A program made the translations under genes and the position numbers. Of a DNA stretch of 15,679 nt, positions 6,358 to 13,197 are shown piece by piece. Below the pieces are notes generated by a model. The model had not been told where the DNA came from and made no database searches. It saw only the letters and a program-made list of their open reading frames with translations. The stretch is from DASWHR01 sp036398095 (GTDB lineage: Bacteria > Actinomycetota > AC-67): NCBI GenBank assembly GCA_036398095.1, contig DASWHR010000067.1, positions 1-15,679 on the forward strand, given 5' to 3'. How positions within the stretch are numbered: the stretch's first letter is position 1; each line of letters opens with the position of its first letter.

Positions 6358-6363
6358 ATTCTA
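6358..6363 (-). promoter_or_regulatory. -10 box TAGAAT of carboxylase gene, overlapping stop codon of upstream gene
   Basis: On the minus strand TAGAAT is followed by 10 bases and then the ATG at 6347, with no good Shine-Dalgarno site between them. Its TAG is the stop codon of the upstream membrane-protein gene. The same hexamer lies close before the epimerase and thiolase genes. A leaderless or nearly leaderless transcript is inferred. Confidence 0.5.
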
Positions 6364-7335
6364 GTCGACGGGCGTGTCCGACGACGGCGCGACTTCGCCG
6401 CCGAAGGCCAGATACACCAGGCCACCGGCCGCGCTCGACAGCAGCGACACCGCTCGGATCACCAATGCGAACGCGACCGCCTTCGCATGCGGGACGCCGT
6501 AGACCTGCAACGCGTGGGCGTAGACGAACTCGACCACGCCCAACCCCGAGACCGAGATCGGAACCAGCACGGTGACCGACGCCAGCACAACGATCGAGGC
6601 CATCGCAGCGATCGAAACCTCGATCCCCAAGCCGCGAGCGACGGTCGCGTGATAGATCAGCACGATCCCTTGGAACGCGACGCCCAGCGCGAAGCCGGCA
6701 GCGGCCGCGCGCGGGTGCCGGCCGGCACGGTTGACGCCGGCGATCATCTGCCGAACCTTGCCGCCGATCCCGGTCTGCGGGATGAGCCGGCCGCGTCCCA
6801 GCAGCCGCTCGCCCGGCCCGAGGACGAGCGCCGCCGCCACGCCGATCCCGCCCGAGGCCGCGAGCGCCAACGCCGGCACCCACGAGCGGTCACCCCCGAT
6901 CAGACGCGCCGCGGACATCACGAACCCGATCAGCGCCAGGCCGACCATGCCCGCAAAGCGGTCCAGGAACACCGATGAGAACGCGAGCGCGGTCTGCCCG
7001 TGCGCCCGGCCGATCCGGATCGCCTTGTACGCGTCCCCGCCGACGCCGGTCGGTAGGAACGCGTTGAAGAACGTTCCGACGAAGTAGAGCCGGTAGAGCG
7101 TCACGTAGGGCATCGGATATTCGAGCGCGACCAAATACTCGCGCCAGCGAAGCGCCGACACGCCGAGCCCCACCAGAAACAGCACCGCGGCGAAGGCGAT
7201 CGGTCCGACGTCGGCCGCGCGCAAATGCCGGCCCAGCTCGGCCAGATCGGTGCGGGCGACGAGGATGCCGATTACCACGCCGCCGACGACGACGCGCGCG
7301 AGGACCTTCAGTGACTTGCGCACGGCGCGATACAT
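6361..7335 (-). CDS. YbhN/UPF0104-type integral membrane protein (LPG_synthase_TM family)
   Basis: This 324-aa membrane protein belongs to the flippase-like family that includes the transmembrane domain of lysylphosphatidylglycerol synthase. Members are found in polyprenyl-lipid or glycolipid transport and often sit beside glycosyltransferases. About eight hydrophobic segments are visible. Family signatures are FNAFLPTGVGGDAYKAIRIGR, split here as FNAFLPTGVGGD (90-101) and AYKAIRIGR (102-110), then PISVSGLGVVEF (259-270) and SAAGGLVYL near the C-terminus. Start ATG 7335 was chosen because the other candidates (TTG 7365, ATG 7359, ATG 7353) run into the divergent glycosyltransferase gene. The two start codons are only 10 bases apart. 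The neighbours suggest that it moves or shields a glycolipid intermediate; the substrate is unknown. Confidence 0.85.
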   Translation of the reverse strand: MYRAVRKSLKVLARVVVGGVVIGILVARTDLAELGRHLRAADVGPIAFAAVLFLVGLGVSALRWREYLVALEYPMPYVTLYRLYFVGTFFNAFLPTGVGGDAYKAIRIGRAHGQTALAFSSVFLDRFAGMVGLALIGFVMSAARLIGGDRSWVPALALAASGGIGVAAALVLGPGERLLGRGRLIPQTGIGGKVRQMIAGVNRAGRHPRAAAAGFALGVAFQGIVLIYHATVARGLGIEVSIAAMASIVVLASVTVLVPISVSGLGVVEFVYAHALQVYGVPHAKAVAFALVIRAVSLLSSAAGGLVYLAFGGEVAPSSDTPVD

Positions 7336-7336
7336 T
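7331..7336 (+). promoter_or_regulatory. Possible -10 box TACATT of GT4 gene
   Basis: TACATT lies 9 bases before the ATG at 7346 and overlaps the start codon of the divergent gene. There is no Shine-Dalgarno sequence in the gap. Leaderless transcription of the glycosyltransferase is inferred; the box is weaker than the TAGAAT sites elsewhere in the window. Confidence 0.35.
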
Positions 7337-7345
7337 AGCGCCCCG

Positions 7346-8464
7346 ATGCGCATCCTCATCGTCAACTACGAGTATCCGCCGCTCGGCGGGGGCGGCGGCG
7401 TGCTCTCGCAGGCTCTGGTTCGCGTGCTCGCGACCGAGCACGACGTGACCGTGCTGACCAGCCGTGGCCCCGGACTCCGACCCGAGTCCTACGAGGACGG
7501 CGCGCGAATCGTGCGGGTCGGGGTCCTTCGACGAACCGAACGCGAGCGCGCGTCGATGGCCTCGCTGATCTCGTTCGGGCCGGCCGCACGGCGTGCCGGC
7601 GCGAAGCTGATCCGGCAGCGGCCCTTCGACCTGGTTCATACGTTCTTCGCCGTCCCGTCGGGTCCGGCGGGGGTGGCGCTGGCACGTGCGGCCGGCATTC
7701 CCCTTCTGCTGACCGTATGCGGCGCCGACATCTACGATCCGACCCGGCCGCTGTCGCCCGAGCGGTTCGCGCCCGTCCGCGCGACAGTCAGGCGCGTCGT
7801 CGCGTCATCGTCGAAGGTGGTGGCCATCAGCCGCGATCTGGCCGACCGCACCACGAAGCTCACGGGGCGGCACGACATCGACATCATCGGAATCGGTGTC
7901 GAACCGGTTCCCCCTCCCCCACGCACCCGCAGCAAAGACGATCCGGTCACTCGATTCGTCACCGTCGCGCGACTGGTGCGCCGCAAAGCGCTGGGGGCGG
8001 TCGTGCGCTCGGTTCCCCAGGGATGCCATCTGGTTGTCGTCGGCGACGGACCGGAGCGTGCGACGCTGGAGCATGCGGCGACGCCCGGGCGCGTCACGTT
8101 CGCCGGCGCACTCGACGACGCGGCCAAAGCGCAGGCACTCGCCGACGCGGACGCCTTCATCTTGGTATCGCTCCACGAAGCCTTCGGAATCGTCTATCTG
8201 GAAGCGATGCAGGCCGGCTTGCCGGTGATCGCGGGAAGCATCGGCGGGCAAACCGACTTCCTCACCCACGGCGTCAACGCGCTGCTGGTTCCCCCCGGCG
8301 ATCCCGTCCGGATCGGAGAGGCGATGAGCCAGATCGCGGCCGACCCTTCGAAACGGGCTCGGATGGGCGAGGCGGCGCGACTGACGGCGCAGCGGTACAC
8401 GCCGAAGGCGATGACGAAGGAGTATCTGGCGCTCTACGAAGCGATTCGCGCTACGGAAGCTTGA
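7346..8464 (+). CDS. Glycosyltransferase family 4 (GT-B fold)
   Basis: This 372-aa cytoplasmic or membrane-associated enzyme transfers a sugar from a nucleotide-sugar donor to a lipid or glycan acceptor. The N-terminal domain begins MRILIVNYEYPPLGGGGG, with the glycine-rich acceptor loop typical of GT4, and includes CGADIYDP (125-132). The C-terminal donor domain has VVGDGPER (231-238) and the retaining EX7E motif in HEAFGIVYLEAM (E278 and E286), followed by AGLPVIAGSIGG and LLVPPGDP. The start is the ATG at 7346, which begins the first beta strand; a longer frame from 7250 would lie over the divergent gene. The last 14 bases overlap the end of the convergent GT2 gene. Donor and acceptor cannot be named. 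The YbhN-type and GT2 neighbours point to glycolipid or polyprenyl-phosphate sugar metabolism. Confidence 0.92.
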   Translation: MRILIVNYEYPPLGGGGGVLSQALVRVLATEHDVTVLTSRGPGLRPESYEDGARIVRVGVLRRTERERASMASLISFGPAARRAGAKLIRQRPFDLVHTFFAVPSGPAGVALARAAGIPLLLTVCGADIYDPTRPLSPERFAPVRATVRRVVASSSKVVAISRDLADRTTKLTGRHDIDIIGIGVEPVPPPPRTRSKDDPVTRFVTVARLVRRKALGAVVRSVPQGCHLVVVGDGPERATLEHAATPGRVTFAGALDDAAKAQALADADAFILVSLHEAFGIVYLEAMQAGLPVIAGSIGGQTDFLTHGVNALLVPPGDPVRIGEAMSQIAADPSKRARMGEAARLTAQRYTPKAMTKEYLALYEAIRATEA

Positions 8465-9467
8465 TCTGACTCGGCGGCGCCGGCGCCGAACACGTGTGCC
8501 GTCCGGGCGTGCACGACACGAGCGCACGACGAACCGTGTAGGGATGCCGTCCGCGACCCGCGTAATAGGCGCGCGTCATCGCCTCGCCCAGCAATCCCAG
8601 CGTGACCAGTTGCACGCCGGCCAGGACGAGCAGCATTCCGATCAGCAAGGCCGGACGGCCGCCGATCGGATGCCCCAACCCGAAGCGCTCCACGCCCATC
8701 CACACGAGCAAGCCCGAGCCGGCCAGGCCCATCAGCATTCCGGCGGTCCCGAAGAACCGGATCGGCCGGTTGAAGAAGCGGAGCATGAAGGGCAGCGCCA
8801 GCATGTCCAAGAAGACCTTCCCGACGCGGCCGAGCCCGTACTTGGATTCGCCGTGAATCCGCGGCCGGTGCGTGACCGGTACCTCGGCGACGCGATCCCC
8901 GACGCGCGAGGCGAGCGCCGGCAGGAAGCGATGCGCGTCCCCGTATAGCTCAAGTCCCTCGACGACGTCGCGGCGATACGCCTTAAGCGTGCAGCCGTAG
9001 TCGTGCAGCCGCACGCGCGACAGCCGCGAGATCATCCGGTTGGCCACGATGCTCGGCAGCCGCCGCGTCCAGAGCGTGTCCTTCCGGTCGACGCGCCAGC
9101 CCGAAACCACGTCGTATCCCTCGTCGAGTTTGGCAAGCATCGTGGCGATGTCGGCCGGATCGTTCTGCAAGTCCGCATCCATCGTCACGATCACGCTGCC
9201 GCGCGCGTAATCGAAGCCGGCGGCCAGCGCGGCGGTCTGGCCGAAGTTGCGGGTGAACCGGACCACGCGGATAGACGGGTCCGCCTGATGCGCGGCTTCC
9301 AGCACGTGCGCCGAACCATCACGGGATCCGTCGTCGACGAAGACGATCTCGCTCGGCGGGATCGCGCGCCGCGCCGCGCGGAGTTGCTCCAGCAGCGACC
9401 CGAGCGAGTCGCGCTCGTTGTAGACCGGGATCACGATCGTGATCTCGGGAGCCGCCGGCTCGCTCAT
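8451..9467 (-). CDS. Glycosyltransferase family 2, polyprenyl-phosphate sugar transferase type (DPM1/ArnC-like) with two C-terminal membrane helices
   Basis: This 338-aa enzyme probably moves a sugar from a nucleotide donor to polyprenyl phosphate at the inner face of the membrane. The GT-A domain has IVIPVYNE (11-18), VDDGSRDGS (44-52), the metal-binding DADLQND (97-103) and a HGESKYGLGRV segment near 205-215. The RPIRFFGTAG junction then leads into two membrane helices (about 238-258 and 272-295), as in the DPM1-like group. The ATG at 9467 overlaps the epimerase stop codon in ATGA, so translation is probably coupled to that gene. It ends inside the convergent GT4 gene, with a 14-base overlap. 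The pairing with an epimerase of CoA esters is not functionally obvious. The product could also be a related undecaprenyl-phosphate glucosyl- or mannosyltransferase. Confidence 0.92.
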   Translation of the reverse strand: MSEPAAPEITIVIPVYNERDSLGSLLEQLRAARRAIPPSEIVFVDDGSRDGSAHVLEAAHQADPSIRVVRFTRNFGQTAALAAGFDYARGSVIVTMDADLQNDPADIATMLAKLDEGYDVVSGWRVDRKDTLWTRRLPSIVANRMISRLSRVRLHDYGCTLKAYRRDVVEGLELYGDAHRFLPALASRVGDRVAEVPVTHRPRIHGESKYGLGRVGKVFLDMLALPFMLRFFNRPIRFFGTAGMLMGLAGSGLLVWMGVERFGLGHPIGGRPALLIGMLLVLAGVQLVTLGLLGEAMTRAYYAGRGRHPYTVRRALVSCTPGRHTCSAPAPPSQIKLP

Positions 9468-9868
9468 TTCTTTTCCTGGACGAGCTCGACGAGCACGCCG
9501 CCGACGCCCTTCGGATGGATGAACGCGACGCTCGCGCCGCGCGAGCCGTGCCGGGGACGCTCGTCGATCAGCGGAACCGACTCGGATTTCAGATGCGTAA
9601 GGACGCTTTCCAGATCCGACACGCCGTAGCCGACGTGATGGACGCCTTCGCCGCGCTTGGCGATGAACTTGCCGACCGGCGTATCGGGTCCCAGTGGCCG
9701 CAGCAACTGAATCCACGATTCGCCGACCCGGATCATGGCTTCTTCGACGCCCTGCTCCTCGACGATTTCGCGATGCGAAGGCTCCACGCCGAACGCCCGC
9801 TTGTAGAACGCGATCGCGGATTCCAAGTCGGACACGGCGATCCCCACGTGATCTACTCGATCGAACAT
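9464..9868 (-). CDS. mce: Methylmalonyl-CoA epimerase (VOC family)
   Basis: This 134-aa metal-dependent enzyme interconverts the (S) and (R) forms of methylmalonyl-CoA, and in organisms with the ethylmalonyl-CoA pathway also of ethylmalonyl-CoA. Two beta-alpha-beta-beta-beta units are visible. Putative metal ligands are His7 (VDHVGIAV), Gln54 (WIQLL), one of the HHVGYGV histidines (77/78) and Glu128 (VLVELVQ), matching the His-Gln-His-Glu set known for the family. Length is normal. The start ATG 9868 lies 7 bases after a TAGAAT box, which suggests a leaderless message. It is the first gene of a two-gene unit with the GT2 gene through an ATGA overlap. The acyl-CoA carboxylase, thiolase and crotonyl-CoA carboxylase/reductase in this window belong to the same pathway. 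Confidence 0.95.
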   Translation of the reverse strand: MFDRVDHVGIAVSDLESAIAFYKRAFGVEPSHREIVEEQGVEEAMIRVGESWIQLLRPLGPDTPVGKFIAKRGEGVHHVGYGVSDLESVLTHLKSESVPLIDERPRHGSRGASVAFIHPKGVGGVLVELVQEKK

Positions 9869-9875
9869 GGGGGCA

Positions 9876-9881
9876 ATTCTA
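9876..9881 (-). promoter_or_regulatory. -10 box TAGAAT of epimerase gene (leaderless)
   Basis: On the minus strand GATAGAAT is followed by 7 bases (TGCCCCC) and then the ATG at 9868. This is the spacing expected when transcription starts at the A of the ATG. No Shine-Dalgarno site fits in between, and no clear -35 is visible. Confidence 0.6.
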
Positions 9882-9901
9882 TCGGGCCCGCGCGATCGCG
9901 G

Positions 9902-10780
9902 TTATGCCGGCCAGACCGGACGGGAATCGGCGCCCACCATCCAGGACCCGTTCAGCCGGACGACCGGCTCGCCGACAACAATCGTGATTCCGCCGCTCGG
10001 CCGGCTGCCCGGGGAGGCAACCACGGCACATCCGAGTTCCAGTCCCTGGAGCACATCACACTCCGTGACGCGCGTCCAGGGGCCGCTTCGCTCGCTCATC
10101 CGCAGACGCCCGGTGAAGTCCGCGCTCCACTGCAAGCGAGTGCGTGTGTGTGGTGTCGTTCGAATCCGAAAGACGCAGCCGGGGTGCGAGCCCATGGGCA
10201 TACAGTGCAACTTGTCGCGAGCGACGAACGTGTCGGGTTGTGACTCGGCGGCGTTGCTGCCGTGCATCGGCCCGGGAAACGCCGGGAATGGCCAGGCTGT
10301 TTGACCGGCACCGGCCGAGATTCGGCACAGATCGCCCTGTCCGATCTGGAATCGCGCAACGATCACGCCCGACGCCGGAACGGGATAGCGCCGGAACAGA
10401 TTTCCGTTCAACGGATCGGTCGTCACAAGGCTGCGCCAGCAATCGACATAGACCTTCAAGGGTGTCGAACCCGACGGCTTCGGAGCCGTCGTCGTCGTTG
10501 CCCTCGCGACGGCCGCCGCCGGACCGATCATCAACGCACAGTTGTCGCCCTGCAGTCCCCCGTGGAACTCGTAGGGGAAGTCGGCGCCCCACATGTGCGT
10601 CCACCTGTCGGGGATGCGCCACGGGCCGGCGAAGCGAAGCGAGGAGCTGTACGCCTGCTGGCACACCAGCTTCGTGGACGAAGCGGTCATCGACACAATC
10701 CACGGCGAAGCCGCCTCGCCGGGATGCGGTAAGCCGGCCAAGATCACTACGAGCGCCAGTCCAGGCACGAATCGTCTCAT
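9902..10780 (-). CDS. Secreted protein of unknown function, 292 aa, eight cysteines
   Basis: I do not recognise a family. The product starts with a signal peptide (MRRFVPGLALVVILAGLPHP, cleavage probably after GEA at residue 23). The mature part is rich in Trp and Pro and holds eight cysteines (40, 81, 114, 152, 193, 202, 241, 251), again an even number, with a Thr/Pro linker (ATTTTAPKPSG, 94-104) in the first half. No catalytic motif or membrane anchor is seen. The ATG at 10780 was chosen because it places the basic N-region directly before the hydrophobic core; an ATG at 10852 would add 24 arginine-rich residues. Neither has a good ribosome site. The gene is divergent from the thiolase gene (starts 126 bases apart) and 33 bases upstream of the epimerase start. 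It does not show the TT-x-L-x-R / CYxT motif of the proteins at 3268-4704. Confidence 0.75.
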   Translation of the reverse strand: MRRFVPGLALVVILAGLPHPGEAASPWIVSMTASSTKLVCQQAYSSSLRFAGPWRIPDRWTHMWGADFPYEFHGGLQGDNCALMIGPAAAVARATTTTAPKPSGSTPLKVYVDCWRSLVTTDPLNGNLFRRYPVPASGVIVARFQIGQGDLCRISAGAGQTAWPFPAFPGPMHGSNAAESQPDTFVARDKLHCMPMGSHPGCVFRIRTTPHTRTRLQWSADFTGRLRMSERSGPWTRVTECDVLQGLELGCAVVASPGSRPSGGITIVVGEPVVRLNGSWMVGADSRPVWPA

Positions 10781-10871
10781 CGACTCGATCAACGACGGGG
10801 ACCGCAGCGCGCGCCGCGCACCCGGGGAACGGACCGGACGCCGCGGCAGCATCCGGCAAAGCGGGCCGGGA

Positions 10872-10900
10872 TAGAATGGATGAAACGTCTTTCGAGGAGG
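10872..10900 (+). promoter_or_regulatory. -10 box TAGAAT and Shine-Dalgarno site of thiolase gene
   Basis: TAGAAT (10872-10877) is preceded by GGGA, as in the GATAGAAT before the epimerase. GAGGAGG (10894-10900) stands 6 bases before the ATG at 10907. The ribosome site selects that ATG over the in-frame ATG at 10880, which lies only 2 bases after the -10 box and would be upstream of the expected RNA start. Confidence 0.6.
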
Positions 10901-10906
10901 ATTCCG

Positions 10907-12082
<1,176 letters not shown>

Positions 12083-13183
12083 GTGGACGAGCAAGTCGTC
12101 GCGCTCACGCGCTGGTGGTCGTGGCGGCGCCAGCGGCTCGATCGCTCATGCCGCGGCATCGATGATTGCCTGCGGTCGGTCGTCGGGATTCCCGGCGTCC
12201 ACCCGTCGGCGCCGCTGTCGCTGCTCGCGCGCGTTCCGCGTCTGATGCAAGGAATGTACGAGGGCGCGCTCGAAGGTCGCGTCGCGCTTCGGCTTCCGGC
12301 GATGCGCAGGCAGCCTCACATCCTGCACGGCGAGACGGCCCACCTGGTCTACCACGCGTGCCGGCTCGGCTCGCCGCGTCGCAACGGAAGGGCCGACCCG
12401 ATGGTCCGAGCGATCCGCAACGACGTACTGCGCGCCGCGCGCGATCCGAAGACGGCCGATCAGTTGCGAGGTTCGGTCAAGGACGCGCCGGAGCGCTTCG
12501 TGCCGTTGCTGCGACAGATGACGCTGGACGGGCAGCTGCTCCGCATGCGCGCCGATTCGGTGTGGTCCAACGAGTTTCGCTACGTTGCGACGCGCGGCTG
12601 GCTCGGCCACTCGATGCCGCCGGCCGAGCCCGACGACGCGCTGATCTGGCTCGCGGGCGAATACATCACAACCTACGGCCCCGCCACGGTCGATGACTTC
12701 GCGTGGTGGACCGGGCTCGACCGCGACCTCGCCGTCGAGGCGTTCGACGCGCACGACCTGGCCGACGTCGGCTACGGGTTGAAGATGTCGCGGAAGGACG
12801 CGCGCTCGCTCGACCTGGCACGCCCGGTCGCGGGACGGGTGAACCTGCTGCCGGCGCTGGACCCGTACACGATGGGCTACGTCGGCGATTCGCGGCGCCG
12901 CTTCGCCGACGACGATCGTGTGCTCACCGCCATGTACGACAAGAACGAGAACTCGGGCAACGTCGTGCTGATCGAAGGTCAGGTCGGCGGCCTGTGGGAT
13001 TTGCAGCACGCGAAGAGCGGCGCGGTCGAGATGCGCATCGGCTTGTTCGACGATCCGGGCCCGAAGATGTGGGCCGCGATCCAATCCGAAGCAACGCTAA
13101 TATCGGGATTCCTGGACGCCCGCGACTTCAAAGTCGTGCGCGCCAAAGTCCGGCTGCCGGCCGCGAAGAAGTCGCGCGCATAA
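12083..13183 (+). CDS. Winged helix DNA-binding domain-containing protein (HTH_42 / AlkX-YcaQ superfamily)
   Basis: This 366-aa protein belongs to the HTH_42 superfamily of tandem winged-helix proteins, some of which are DNA glycosylases acting on alkylated or crosslinked DNA. Family marks are a middle EYITTYGPATVDDFAWWTGL (193-212), LLPALDPYTMGY (255-266), and a C-terminal VVLIEGQVGGLWDL. In known glycosylases an N-terminal Gln-x-Gln or Gln-x-Asp motif follows a Gly-Leu; here the corresponding region reads GIPGVHPSAP (35-44) without those glutamines, so glycosylase activity is doubtful. The GTG start at 12083 follows the thiolase TGA with zero spacing, implying translational coupling. The chosen start has no independent ribosome site. 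Most family members in actinobacteria are uncharacterised; the link to thiolase may be only co-transcription. Confidence 0.85.
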   Translation: MDEQVVALTRWWSWRRQRLDRSCRGIDDCLRSVVGIPGVHPSAPLSLLARVPRLMQGMYEGALEGRVALRLPAMRRQPHILHGETAHLVYHACRLGSPRRNGRADPMVRAIRNDVLRAARDPKTADQLRGSVKDAPERFVPLLRQMTLDGQLLRMRADSVWSNEFRYVATRGWLGHSMPPAEPDDALIWLAGEYITTYGPATVDDFAWWTGLDRDLAVEAFDAHDLADVGYGLKMSRKDARSLDLARPVAGRVNLLPALDPYTMGYVGDSRRRFADDDRVLTAMYDKNENSGNVVLIEGQVGGLWDLQHAKSGAVEMRIGLFDDPGPKMWAAIQSEATLISGFLDARDFKVVRAKVRLPAAKKSRA

Positions 13184-13197
13184 TCCGCGTCCTGTGG

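Noticed and set aside
6348..6425. N-terminal extension of the carboxylase beta subunit to 6425
   Set aside because: The extra 26 residues overlap the YbhN-type gene, are Arg-rich and do not match the family; ATG 6347 fits the promoter and the family length.
10880..10906. Thiolase start at the in-frame ATG at 10880
   Set aside because: It lies 2 bases after the -10 box, before the expected RNA start, while a GAGGAGG site precedes the ATG at 10907 where homology begins.
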